A DNA stretch of 64,000 nucleotides from Zopfochytrium polystomum (taxonomy: Eukaryota; Chytridiomycota; Chytridiomycetes; Chytridiales; Chytridiaceae): NCBI GenBank assembly GCA_025765615.1, contig JAIVFJ010000237.1:1-64000 (forward strand). The letters are read 5' to 3'. The position numbers were made by a program, and so were the translations under genes. The notes under the pieces are model-generated. The model had not been told where the DNA came from. It saw only the letters and a list, made by a program, of their open reading frames with translations, and did not search any database. Position 1 is the stretch's first letter; each line of letters begins with the position of its first letter. Below are positions 1 through 12,102 of this stretch, piece by piece.

Positions 1-2273
1 GAGGAAAGAGTCCAATTGGCGGAACAGGCAGTCAAGCAGATGGAGTGGTCACCAGTTCGAACCTTGGACAGCTACCGTAAGTCTCCCTCATCTTGTGTAA
101 ACACAGTAGGATAACCTACTCCTTGTAGCCTCCGGTATTCTTCGGGTGCGCATCAATCGCGCCAAAGACCTCGAGCGGAAAGCCAATGCGTACATGGAAA
201 TTTTAATCGATGATGAAACAGCGTTCACAACTCGAACCCAGCGGCGGACTAAGTCACCCATTTGGGACGCAACTGGTGATATTCTTGTGAAGGCCATTCG
301 TCGCCAGCAGGTTCACCTTCAATTGAGGGATTCGTCCAAGGAAGACGGAACGAAAAATGTGAAGGATGATGCTGTTCTTGGCGCATGGAGGGGTGACATA
401 GCTGCTCTTGTCGGCCGGAAAGACATATGGTTGACCATGACAGGCATCGACGGAATCAAGGAAATCGCCAGTATTTCAATCAACGTGGGTTACGTCCCAA
501 TTGCTGCTTCTCTGACGGAAGACTCTGCCAAGAGTGAGTTGTCCGGCCCGTTGAAGACTGTCTTACTGACACATATTGCTCGTTTTTCTTCAGATGCAGG
601 ACTTTTGTATGTTGATATAATCGATGCGATAAACTTGGAGGCAATCGATAGCCACAGCTCCGACCCTTACTGTGTAGTCCTCCTGAATGACAATCCTATC
701 CATCGCACCAAGACGCAAAAGCGAACTCTCAATCCGAGTTTCCACGAAACTTGCAGCGTTGCAGTTGCGTCTCGGCTTCGGTCATCCCTCTTCATTCATG
801 TGAAACACCATGCATCACTCGCACGCCACACCACCCTCGGGACAGCTTCATTTCAGCTTGCCAACCTTAAAGTCGAGGAGTTGAATGTCGTCGTAGTTCC
901 TCTGGAGGGTGCCCGGTCTGGCGTTATCCGGTTCCGTCTGCTTTTTGATCACGACGCATCTGCCGCGAACGAATTGGGTTCTGCGCGTTCCCTCCACCTG
1001 AATCGTGCAGACCGTGGAATAATCACCAGTGCGGTAGAGCTCGATGCCGTGCTCTCACGTGTGGACAAGGGCCGAGGACGGAGCTGTCGTCAAGTTGACA
1101 AAAAGTCATCGGGAGGTGTGGCCGTTGGGACTTTGGCGTCTTTGGCGACTGGAACTGTTGTCGCTTGGTTTGCCACGGCAGCCTCAGGAGGGAGTCATGT
1201 CGGCCGAAATGCGGGCCAGAGAGCGTGGTTTAGCTGTGCGAGAAAGTTACCACAAGGGATTTAGCTCCAGGTGGTCTCAATGCCAAGGAAAATGCAGATG
1301 CTGTGATTGGTGGTAGGATGTTTGTGAGAGACTGTAGCTGCCTAATTAATAACCCACGCACTTCGCAGAATCAGCAAGAACGCTTCCAAGGTCGCCGAGT
1401 GAAGAGAATACAAGCGAGTCGCTCAAGTTGTGGAAGCACTGGCGCGCCAGCGTGAGTTTTCCTTTGAAGGCACCAAGAGAATCTTAATCAGCGATTTCTG
1501 CTAGTGATTCATGGATCAATCAAAATGACTATCGTTGAGGCGAGGGGTTTGAAACCGGTTGATGACGGTGGAACTTCCGACCCGTACGTTAAAGGTAGCA
1601 TCCCTAGACCTTTTTTTGTTTCTATGAACCTTTTGTGAAGCAATCTTGACACAATTTACGACACCTTCTTCTGTTACTAGTCTGCCAAACTCTTCACGGC
1701 AGAACCAAAACTCTTCACAAAACAAAGGTCATCAAAAAGAACCTTAACCCAGTCTGGCACCACGAGACATTCGCTTTTAAAGTCCCGCCTACGACCATCA
1801 ACATCATCGTCAAGGATAAAAACACATTTAGCGAAAGCAAAGCCCTTGGTGAGATGGACCTGGACTTCAACGAGTTCCTTCGCCGTAGCCGGCGCGCTTC
1901 GGCGAGACCCGCGGGAGAGGACTCCTTCAACTCGGACAGCGTGCAGACGTTTGATGAGTGGATCCCTCTGGGGATGGGCGGCACCGGGGACCTCCACATC
2001 GTTGCGAGTTCCGGCCGGATGCCAGCGACGGTGCCGGGTCCTCTGCCTCGCACGGTCTGGCCGCTGTGCGTAAAGCTGCCACAGGTTCTCGCACGTCGCT
2101 CCTGGACGTGCGGGGTGCGAACGTTGAGCCGGAGGACGGTGGTGGCAGCGGCGAGGCAGCGAGCCCTGCCCTTAGCACTAGCAGCAGTCAAGTTTCTCTC
2201 GCCGCGCACCTCACCGAAGGTGGAAAGGAGGAAGAACGGCGGAGCGACAGTGTCAATATTTGGGAGGAAGTGA
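1..2273 (+). CDS. Tricalbin-like multi-C2-domain protein, 3' part (5' end outside window)
   Basis: Three C2 domains can be read. C2-1 follows the first splice (about 129-533; VRINRAKDLERKANAYMEI). C2-2 is at 594-990 (DAINLEAIDSHSSDPYCVV with TLNPSFHE). C2-3 is at 1505-1990 (VEARGLKPVDDGGTSDPYVK, then KKNLNPVWHHETF). The repeated SDPY and LNPxxHE signatures are typical of Ca2+/phospholipid-binding C2 domains, and a chain of them with no kinase or GAP domain suggests a tricalbin/extended-synaptotagmin tether at ER-plasma membrane contacts. Introns read as 77-128, 534-593 and 1595-1680. The linker at 1040-1504 was not resolved: the natural-looking stretch SARTLPRSPSEENTSES at about 1371-1451 does not splice in phase into C2-3. 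After C2-3 the plausible frame changes near 2000-2060, so the true stop (2273, or 2359 in the other frame) is uncertain. The SMP domain expected upstream is off-window. Confidence 0.72.
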
Positions 2274-2279
2274 CCCTTC

Positions 2280-4880
2280 TTGGACTTGCAAATCCCATCA
2301 TCTTATTATCTATTGCATCAATAATTTTATTAATATCATCATCATTATCATTAAAGTAGCCAATGCTTTTCTGTTGAAACAACAAGAGATGGTCGCAATT
2401 TCTTGGGTTTAACACGAATCGAATCGGGTGACATTCACGGCCGCCGTGCCGCGAGCACGGCCGCCGCTGCCTTTCGTTTCGGCGTACGAACTTCTTGGAG
2501 TGGCGGCGGTGGACCATACTGCAGCTGCGCCAGATCCCGGAGCCGCTGCCTCGGCCGCCGCTGCCGACTCTACAGGTGGTGCTGCGGCCGCCGCTGCCAT
2601 TCGTTGGGATTGCTGGGGGTCTGGCGGTTAATTTGTCACCTGATTGGTTTTCGCACCAACGGGGACAAAAATTTGTCACTTTCTCAGTCTAACGTCAGAC
2701 AATTCTCGGCGAGAAATCTTTTCACCCCAAACCTCCGAGTGTCCGTGATCGTAGCTACTTGTTGCAGCGCGAAGCTTTTAACCAACTACATTTATATCCG
2801 ATGGATTGGTTAAATATGTCACAGTGAATGGCAACTTCCATGACTGTGCTGTAGACAGAGCTGTCGTCTGGGTGATCCCGTGAAGGTGCCTTGGCACGGC
2901 AGAAGTGTTGTAATTTCGATTCGGCAACAAGAGGCAGCAAGTAACTTAGTCTTTTATGGAGTGTACAGGTACGCAGCGTGGTGCAGAGTGCAAAGCTATT
3001 AACTGAATATCGAGCTGGGCTATTTATATCTGGCGGATTTGTCTTGTGTTGCAATGAAGGGGTGATGGTTGTGACGGCGTTGTACGCAGAGCAGGGTTTC
3101 CCAAGAAGGGCCTTGGCGCGGCAGAGGTGACTGCAGGGGACATGTGCGGAGCCCCTGCCTTTCGCCCATCTCCTGTGCCGCTGGCCTCATGAAGGGGATA
3201 CCCTGTGGGTGACAGAGGAGTCACTGTATCACAACAAGCTTTTGGGCTACCACCGTGGTAGCCCAAAAACTTAGTGTGATTTCAATTTGGGATACAAGGC
3301 AAAAACCAACCTGAAAAAAAAAATGCAGTTTCAATATTGCAGTCCAAAAAAAAAAAACACGTTACAACTGTGAAAAGAAAAATTAAGCAGCGGGGAAGCT
3401 TTTTCAGCTGAAGGCCAACAAGTGACTTGGTCTTTTACCGAGTGTATGAGTGGTACGTAGCGTGTGTGAAGCCCCATGGCGCCCATCTTTCGCCTGCGGA
3501 GCTTTGCGCCAGACTTCCACAATGCTCCTCAGAGGCTTGCCCCTCTGACTCTTCATTCTTTGTGTCAATTCCGCTGTGTGATCAATAAGTTGGTTACTTT
3601 GTGGACAAGGCAAGTAGTTTAGTTACAACACTTCCTGGACAACAGCCTCATAAAGTCGTTTTAGCCTTTTATTTGCTTTCCCTTACTCTAAGACACAGAT
3701 ACTGGGGACAAAGGAGTGAGTATAATCTCACAACAACAAAGAAGCCAATGAGTGCAACGGTCAAACACAATCTCTCCACATGAAAGACTGGACACCTTCC
3801 ACGTCCTTAGCATGCACGTGCAAGCAGGTGAGGTTTCTACGACAATTCAGCAGAACACTGTGCTGAACCTTCAGTCCGTGAACGCCTCACTGACCAGAGA
3901 GGAGCAAGCGTGCCAGGGGTCAACCCTGGAATCTCTTGATTCGTAGTCAACGGCAGCAACCATTTGCCACACGCCCATATCCGTTACCATGGCACATTAT
4001 TTTCAATTTCAACCTACATATTGTCCATTTTGCATGCGCTTCAAGAGCTTAAAGTTCTCTGACCTGTTGTCAAGGGTGACAAAACACAAAAAAAAGTGTC
4101 TGAGCAGGCCAGTGTTAGAGACATTTCTCTTGCTTTTTGAAAGTGTCCGAGTGCTTAGAGGTGGTTTTGATACCTTATCTGGGTGAATCAGACAATGATT
4201 GATATATCACACAAACCATAATGGGAGCTTCACACAGAGCGCTTGGCCTCCTCAAATGGAGTGCTGGCCCCAATCAGTGGGATGCAATAATCAGCTCATG
4301 CCTTCCAAACACATGACGCTTTTGAACCAGTTTCTGATCCAAAAGTCAAAATCAACCTCTCAGTGCGAAAAAGGAATCACAGTTTGCCCAATCCAATTCC
4401 TGAGATCTCCAGCAGTATGAAATAGGAGCCCTTGCGGCATCAGGTCCAGAGAAGCATCATCCAAGATCTTGATTGAAAGGGGAATATCAGTATCATCTTT
4501 GAAACACAGGCGCATGTAGATAAGGCGGATATCAGCCTTTTTTATTTCTTTTCTTTTTAGCCTCACCCTTGATGCAAAAAAGAAGTCCTGCAAAATCCAA
4601 GAACCTCTAGAGTTTTGTAACAGTCTTTTGGAGCGCAACTTGCAAGGCAGACTTGGAGGTGGCAGGGGTTTGGGGTCCCACATACAGGCCTAGCCCTGCT
4701 TCCCAGTTTCCAAAAAGTTTCCCTCACCTGTCCAAAAACCCTTGACCCGATCTTTGACAGTCCACTCCTTAAGCTTGCAAGCAAGTGGCAGACGCCCTGC
4801 CAGTGCTTCGGAGACAAGAAAGGCCCTCTTCTTTGAGATGTGGCTGTGAATTACAAGCAGGTGCAAGTGCTTCCAAATGA
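2280..4880. other. Intergenic region without a recognisable gene
   Basis: No reading frame here resembles a known family on either strand. It holds GCC-rich, alanine-coding low-complexity DNA (2430-2630), short A runs near 3318 and 3345, and otherwise unremarkable sequence of lower GC than the flanking coding exons. Confidence 0.6.
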
Positions 4881-4910
4881 TTCTTGTTGTAAATTGTTAT
4901 GAATCACCCT

Positions 4911-5140
4911 CTGGAAACCTCTGGAACATTCTAGAACATTCCTTCATGGAACCTTCTGGAACCTTCTGGAACCTTCTAGAACATTCCTTCATGGAACCTT
5001 GTGGAACCTTCTGGAACCTTCTTTGCTTTCCTGACTTGTCTTGTTGTCATTGGTATCATTGGTATCATTGTATTACTAATTGCTCTTTCTGGAACTTTCT
5101 TTGAGTCTTGACAAGGAACACTCTCAAAAGGTATAAAAGG
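4911..5140 (+). promoter_or_regulatory. Dense heat-shock-element array followed by a TATA box
   Basis: From 4911 to 5022 alternating GAA and TTC triplets at 5-bp spacing form long nGAAnnTTC arrays, for example GGAACCTTCTGGAACCTTCT. Two tandem units of about 45 bp (about 4935-4977 and 4979-5021) make up most of it, and a further TTCTGGAACTTTC lies near 5089. A TATAAAAG box sits at 5132-5139. This is the architecture of an HSF-driven polymerase II promoter. No convincing open gene starts downstream, so it may belong to a lost gene or to a solo LTR (a TGTTATGAATC stretch starts upstream near 4895). Heat responsiveness is inferred from the motif. Confidence 0.6.
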
Positions 5141-5669
5141 GGGATGGGGGACCTGTCCCATCCCTCAAGTGAATTATTGTTTCCAATACAATCATCACTC
5201 CTCTCAGTTCCTTGTCTGCCTTGCCCTGTCCTGCCATGTTCCTGACATCAATGGGCAAAATTGAGATTAATTCTCGATGTTTGAGATGTCCCCACCAAAG
5301 TTGGGATGCGCGATCAACTGTTGGCCGGCGGAAGGGGGGGGTCTTTGCCAGCAAAAGGGTGCGATTGTGTTCAACTGTCCGAGATCATGGGACGGGTGGA
5401 GGGTAGTAAACCCCCTTTCTTGATGGGATTTGCAAGGACAACAGGGCATCCAAAAAAAAAAATGAAGTGGGAGCTCGCGGAGCTCTCTCGTCAGGCAAGG
5501 CCGCCTGCCCTTCCACTTCGCACAATGTTTCAAAAAAAAAAAAAAGGGCCTCAGAATGCCAGGCACCTTTAGCAGGCGGACCCGCGCTGTCCTCGCTCGA
5601 TGGAGGGGAGGTTGTAGCGACCTGCAACGCTCAAAGTACCCTTGAAGGGGTCTTCATGCGCGGAGAGCG

Positions 5670-5709
<40 letters not shown>

Positions 5710-6380
5710 GCGCCAGCGTTTTATTGGGGCGACACGACGACTGGCAAACGCGCAACGAGCAAAACGCCAGCGCAGCGGGGCAGGCGGGGCGTGGTGAATA
5801 CCAGTGCGGGCAGCCGCAGCGAGCCAGATGGCCCGGCGGCTAGCTTGTGAGGGGAGCAAGGTTGGACCAGGGTTAGGGTTAACGAAGGAGAGGGGAAGAG
5901 AAAAAATATAAAAAAATATAAAAATAAAATAAAAATAAAAGGGACCAACCAACAAAACCAAAACCTCGCTTTCCCCCAATTCACACCCTCGCCGAAAACG
6001 CCGCCTCCCTCGCGACCGCCGCGAGCCGCCTCGCCGTGCCAGATAAAATCAAGCACAGCAGACGATGACGACGACGCGGGCGATGAGGATGACATTCCTC
6101 CAATGGAGAGGAGAACATGGCATTCGCTTTCTTGGTTCTTTGGGTTCGTCTTTTCCCCCCGATTGATATTTCACCTCCACATAAACCAGTCCGACACCAC
6201 AGCGCAAACACACCACCACCGGCTTTATTTCGCCTGCTGCCCGCTGCTGCCCCGTCCCCCGACGACAGCCCATACACAAAAACGTATTTTTTTGTCGTGC
6301 GAGCGAAACAAAAAAAAAAAAAAAAAAAGGACAGAAAGAAAACATTCTCAGTCCCCCGACGTTTGCTGCAACCCGACTGT
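5141..6380. other. Intergenic region; long poly-T and A/T-rich tracts
   Basis: Downstream of the HSE/TATA promoter there is no recognisable gene. The stretch contains a poly-T run of about 35 nt (5674-5708), several A runs (about 5452, 5532, 6310) and the 3' flank of the ABCA gene, which ends by leftward transcription near 6381. Confidence 0.55.
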
Positions 6381-9300
6381 CTAGTTTGTCTGCGTGGCGA
6401 CGTAGCCGTTCGGGTTGGCGTCGCGGATGCTGTTAGTGAGGGGAAGAGAGAGACAGAGAGGGAGAGACAGAAAGAGGGAACGTCAGCGTCGGGGCGGAGA
6501 AAACGCGAAATAAAACAACAACAACAACAAAACAACCACTCACATTCTCAAAAAACACCTCCTCGAGGGTGGTCTGCGAGATCCCCCACGCCTTAACGAG
6601 TCCCTCCGCGTTGGCCTCGAGCCACTTTACAAACCCGGGGATGGCGGGAGTGCTCGAAATCGGGAACTGGTATATCAGTGCTCCCGCGGCATCGTCCTCG
6701 AGCCTCGCGCCGGGCACGCGCTCCGCGATCGCCGCCTTCATGCGGTCGCTGTGGTCGGTGATCACCGAGATCCTGTACCCGGCGCCGTACTTGTTTTTCA
6801 AAAAGATCGAGTTCCCGATCGCGCGGAGACGGCCGTGGGCCATGATGGCGATGCTGTCGCCGAGGACGTCGGCCTCCTCCATCGAGTGGGTCGTGAGGAT
6901 CATGACGCGGTCTTTTTTAAAGGTTTCGATAAAGGACCAGACGTGGCGGCGGTTGACGGGGTCCATGCCGGTGGTGGGTTCGTCCATGAAGACGACCTTG
7001 GGGTCGCCGATGGTCGAGATGACGAGGGAGAGGCGGCGTTTCATGCCGCCGGAGTAGGTCGAGGCGCGCACGTTTTGCACGGTCCAGAGCTTGACGGCTT
7101 TGAGGCGGTCCTCCAGGAGCTCGCGCCAGTGCTCGCGCGGGACGCCTTTCAGGCCGGCGTAGAGTTCAATGTGCTCGCGCGCGGAGAGGTCGTCGAAAAG
7201 GATGTCGTGCTGCGGGCACACGCCCAGGGTCGCGCGGATGGCGCCCATCTGGGTGCGGACGCTGCGGCCGTAGACAAGCGCGTCGCCGCTGGTGGCCGGG
7301 GTGAGCCCGGCGAGGATGGACATTGTGGTGGACTTGCCCGCGCCGTTCTGTCCGAGGAGGGCGAGGAGGCGGGACTTGTGGAGTGTGAGGCAAGTGTTTT
7401 TGACGGCGACTTTGGCGGAGGAAGGCTTGAAGAAGGATTTGTAGGTTTTGTTGAGGTTGACGATGCGGACGGCGGGGGGCTCCAGGCTGTCGCTGTGCGG
7501 GAGGCCGGCCTCGTTGCCGTCGGTCGCAAGCGACTCCATCAGCGCGCGCTTGCGCTCCGCGGTCACGTCCGCGTCCTCGTCAGCGTCGACAGCCAGGCTG
7601 CGCTGCGCCTTGACGCGCGCGAGCCATTCCTGCTCAGCCTGCTCAGATCGCGAGGTGAAGCCCCAGTACGATGGGAGGAGGAAAAAGTACACAGGCCGGC
7701 TGGTGCCGTACTCGTCCGGGATCACGTTGTCAAAGAAGAAGAGGAGGAGCGCATGCAGGATGATGTCGAAAAGCATCTTGTACCACGCGTCCACTGGCGC
7801 GGGCGGCGTCGTCACGCCGCTTGTGTAGGCCGGCAAGAGGTTTGTCGGGATCGGGTTGTACAGGTCGCTCCATGAAAAGCCGGGACCGGGGATGTACGTG
7901 TCCGTCAGGTCGTCCAGCTTTCCGGTGGTAAAAAGAGAAATGTCCAAGAACATGTGGCCAAAGTGGAAAAAGGGCAACCAGATGAAGCCTGTTTGGAGGT
8001 ATATGTGAGGGTGTTGGGTATGAGTGCGAGAAAGAGAGCGAATTCAGAGCCAGCTTAACGTCAGAATGTTTGGTAGCTCGGGCGGCTTCCACCGCAAGGT
8101 AACCGACATCGCGCCAAAACAAAAACCCACCGTTGACACCGCCGCCGCCAATAATCTCCGGGTTCCACCAAATGTACCCGAGGAACGACGACGAAAACAC
8201 AAAGCTCTCAAACAACAAACCAATGATAAACACAAAGATGCCGAGGAGCACGGCGACGCGGGCCTGCCTGACAAAGCAAGTCAGCAGGAACGCAAACATC
8301 ACCATGGACTCTCCAAAGAGGAAGAACGTGATCCACGTGACGAAAAAGTTTGCCCGCTTGAAGACCTCGAAGCCAAACGCGATGCCGAGGACGACGGTGG
8401 CGAGCGAGTTGACGACGATGAGGAGGGACATGGAGAGGTACTGGCTGGTCCAGTAGACACTGGGCATGAGGCCCATCATTTCCATGCCGTGGCGCAGCTT
8501 GGCTTCCTTTTCGCCAACGATCTGGTTCAGGACTGTGATGAAGATGACCATGACGGCGCAGAAAAAGAAGCACGCGCCGAGGGACTGGACGACTGAGTCG
8601 GAGACGTTGACGGCGGGGATGAGGGGCCAGTCTTTGAGCTGGTAGTCGAGGTTTGCCTGGACCTTGTTGTCGTTGAGACCAGTGACTGTGGATTGAATTT
8701 TGTATTCGGTGTCAGCGCGCGTTGTTTTGTGAGCCATGGACATCTGAGACAACGTTCCCGCCCACGCAAAACGAAGGAAACAAATAAACTCAACTGATAG
8801 CCTCATCCACGCCGCGAATGACCGACGCTAGCTGCCTTCCAAAGATATCCGACAAGTTCGCGGTGAGCGTGGCGTTGTACCAAACCTGGTACCGAACGTT
8901 CAACGCGCCGCCGGTCGAGACCGAGTCGAACGTGATAGCCCAGTTGGTGACATTGGGGTGCTTGACGGCGTAATTGTAAATGTAGTCCTGGGAGGGGACG
9001 GGGTAGATGAGGGTGCTGTCGGCGGCGGAGGGCAGGTATCCTTCGTCGGAGAGGGCGGCGGAGGCCAGGCTGAAGGTCGTTCCGGTGCGGTTGGAATTGG
9101 CGGTCGCAAAGTTTTGCATGTAGGTGGTGGTCTCGGCAGTGTTGGGGTAGTACATCATGAAGATGCATTGCGTGCTGCCGTAGCCCTGGATTGGTTTGTT
9201 TAGTATGGTTTGATGCGGAAGAATCACAAAAGCACGAAAAAAAGAGAGGATATTTGTACCGTGCACGGCTGGACGCCGTCGAGCGCGCCGATGGGCGGGT

Positions 9301-9587
9301 GGAAGTTTGACTTGCGCTGGCGCGAGTAGTCGGCCTGCTGCAGCACAAAGAGCACGAGGTGGAAGATGAGCGGGGCGAGGATAGTCTGCGCGAGCGTCGA
9401 GCTCAGGTAGCGGTACTGGTTGTGGTGGCGGCGGTTCGACAAGAGTGATGACATGATTGGCCGTTCGGTGAGACAAACCAACGAGAGACTGCACAAATCG
9501 ATCGCAAACACCATGCACTCGCCCTCACACGCAACACGCACACAACGGTCCCCTCGCTCTCCCTCCACTCTCACTCTCTCTCGCTCG

Positions 9588-9661
<74 letters not shown>

Positions 9662-9837
9662 ACCTGCAGGATGGTGTTCCTCTTGAGCATGATGAGCAGC
9701 TGATCCCAGAAGCGGAGGAAGAAGTTCTTTTCGACGACCTTGTTGGACGACGTATCAGAGCGGCCGCCGGAGCCGGCGGCCGCGCCTTCGGCAGCGGACG
9801 TGACAAAGACGACCTCGTCCTTTGTCTTGTCGGCCAT
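6381..9837 (-). CDS. ABCA-subfamily half-size ABC transporter
   Basis: Single-half ABC transporter of about 945 residues: TM helix, large luminal/extracellular loop, a block of about six TM helices, then one nucleotide-binding domain. Exons (minus): 9837-9664, 9415-9260, 9185-8811, 8743-8104, 7988-6544, 6429-6381. All internal junctions keep phase. The NBD is complete: Walker A LLGQNGAGKSTT, Q-loop region GVCPQHDILFDDLS, signature YSGGMKRRLSL, Walker B VVFMDEPTTGMDP, H-loop ILTTHSMEEADVLGD. The layout matches half-size ABCA proteins (plant ATH and Dictyostelium types), which are thought to move lipids; the substrate here is unknown. ABCA is largely absent from Dikarya. The last exon reads IRDANPNGYVATQTN only if the join is shifted by 2 nt from the GT donor, so the C-terminus is uncertain. 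Start chosen at the first ATG that gives a short acidic N-terminus before FFLRFWDQLLIMLKRN. Confidence 0.9.
9594..9658. repeat. (CT)n microsatellite inside ABCA intron 1
   Basis: An almost perfect CT run of about 65 bp. It lies at the 5' end of ABCA intron 1, a few bases from the splice donor at 9663 on the minus strand, where it reads as (GA)n. Confidence 0.95.
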
Positions 9838-12102
9838 GTTAGTGATCGATGGTGTGGTGATGATGGGGCTGGCTGGCTGACGATGAAGATGATGATGATG
9901 ATGATGGAGGGGACGTAAGAGGGTGGCCTTGCGGGGAAGGTGGCTGCGAGACGACGACGACGGCGTCGAGTGCTGGTTTTGGTTGGCCCACGCTCTCTCC
10001 TCCTTTGTTTTGTTTCTTTCTTATTTTTGGTTTTTGATACTGACATAAGAGTCTTTCAGGTCTGTCTGCCGATCTAGTTCTCTCCCTCGGACTCGCTCTG
10101 TCTCTCTCCCAGTCAAGTTCAACGTGCTGTTGTCAGCAGACATTACTGCGTCGAGCGACGCGAGGGGAGGGCCACCACAGCCTCATTGGGCGATCAATGC
10201 AACGAAAGAAAGAAGAGTAGAGCGACTGGGCATCTTGTCTTTTGTCTCACTCTCTCTCTCTCTGTCTCGCTCTCTCTCTCTCTCATTTCATTTGTTTTGC
10301 CGCGACCTCCTCCGTCTTGGTCCAATGAATGGAGCCTGACAAAGGCGGAAATGGCGTCTTATGAAAGCGCCGCAACACGGCGGAGGCGAACAAATACCCA
10401 CCACAACCATCCATGAGTGAGTGATCCGCACCCTCGCACCCTCCCTCCTCCTTGCGGCTGGCAGTGCTTTTTCTTCTTTTCTTCTGCTTCTTCTTCTTCT
10501 TCTTCTTATTTTTTTTTTTTTTTTTTTTTTTTTTTTGGAGAACCGGCAGCTTTGGTTTGTTTGTTGCTTTGTTTACGGAATGGCGTGTCCGCCTTCAAGG
10601 GCTTGGGCGGCGCGGATGACGCGGAGGATGGCACGCAGGCAGGCGGACGGAGGTTTGCTGCAGTCTTTGGTCCCTCTCTCGGTTTCCCGTTCTAAACTTT
10701 AGCTGGAGACAGACCAAGAAGACACAGCCACCACACCACACCCCCAAACCTCCGCCTGATCAACGAACACACACATCTGGCATTCCGTGTGGATGGCAGA
10801 GTGAAAAAGCAAACCACACACTCACATACACACACACACACACACACACATCCTCTTCCTCTCTCTATCTCTCTCTCTCTCGCTCTCTCTCTCTCTCTCA
10901 CTCTTGTTGAAAGTACAAAAAAAAAGAAAAAAATAACAGTCCTTTGCTATTGGCGGCCGTTGCGTTTCGGATCTCGACGCAACAACACACCACCAAATAA
11001 AGGGGACCACGTCGTTCGCGCAACGCAAATGGGGACTTGGAATAAACGAGGAAAAAATCAAAAAAAAAAAAAAAACAATATCAAAATCACGGCTCGCCCG
11101 CGGCACGCCGCCAATGGTTGCTGTGGGAAAAAGCGGCCGCAGCGCGCGCCAAAACGAGCCAAGGGGGCGCTACGCGGGACGCGCTGTTGCGGAACCCGGA
11201 GTCGCTGCGATCAAGGAGGACCTTGTTTGGGGGACGCGCGTGCCAGAGCCGCGTTCGCGGAGAAGCTGAAACGGCATGGGAATGGGTCGCGTTTCCGCAT
11301 GGAGCCTGCACGCGGACGCGTCTCGCGTTTTTTACAAGAAGTCGCTCGACATCAAGGTGCACGGCGATCTACGGTTACGCGGGTGCAATGTGTCTGTAGG
11401 AGATTTAGCTAATGGTATGGGCGCCGTCGCCGCGGGCCAAGGAGGCCACGCGGATGCGATGGGGTACAACCAGGAGTCGATGGCTATAAATATAACAAGC
11501 TGTTTGGCGGGAGGTCATGGACCCGGTGTCGAAGGACACGACATGCCGCACCGCTCGTGGCCCTGCCGACCGCAACACGGATTTCGGCACCACCACAATG
11601 GCGGTGGAACCGTTCTCCAACGATGCCGCCGCCGTCCGCCGAGACTCGCGCTCGCCGCCGCGTGCCTTTGTGACAGTGAGTAACTCCGGCTCACTTATCA
11701 AATCGAAAGAACAGCACAGGTGATGAGTACCTTCGTGACAGTAATTACCCTCACTTCTCAAATGAGTAACTCCGCTCACTTCTCACTGCTACCGCAAAAT
11801 CGACTTGTGAATGAGCTTCTATCGAAGAGACTCGCGCAAAAGCGATTGCTACTTGCCACTAGCCGGATCACCACTCTGTCGCTGTGACCGATTGCCAATC
11901 CCGGGCTGCTGCTGGTACCGCGGAAACAGCGGCGGCGGCTGGGGCGAGGAGGCTGGTGCCGGTGTCGCTTTATCGTGGAGTGCCAGTTGCTCGATCCGCC
12001 GCAGATCGATCATCACTTAATTGTTGCCTTGTCAGGACTTTCCTTCTCCGACTCGGTTCCCCCTCTTCTTGGACTTGACCAGCTGCGTCGGATCTGCGAA
12101 CA
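9838..12102. other. Intergenic region between divergent ABCA and PPR genes
   Basis: This holds the upstream regions of the two divergently transcribed genes and many simple repeats: CT-rich runs (10247-10285, 10860-10900), a poly-T of about 30 nt (10508-10536), a CA run (10827-10850) and A runs (about 11060). A GC-rich open stretch at 11276-11683 matches no family and shows no clear coding signal. Repeats at 11671-11860 are listed separately. Confidence 0.55.
11671..11860. repeat. Imperfect local repeat plus a segment shared with 16,047-16,120
   Basis: The unit GTGACAGTnA...CTCACTTnTCAAAT occurs in imperfect tandem copies at 11671-11790. The adjoining segment (about 11798-11860: TACCGCA..., AATGAGCTTCTATCGAAG, GCGATTGCTACTTGCCACT) recurs in diverged form on the same strand at 16,047-16,120 (TACCGCAGAACTGAC, AATGAGCTTCTATTGAAG, GCAATTGCTACTA). 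The shared order of blocks suggests an unclassified dispersed element. Confidence 0.5.

Noticed and set aside
5867..5882. Interstitial telomere repeat (GGGTTAGGGTT)
   Set aside because: Only about two units and no further TTAGGG nearby; chance match.
6751..7875. Long open frame antisense to the ABCA nucleotide-binding domain
   Set aside because: Mirror of a GC-rich coding exon; its peptide shows no family resemblance.
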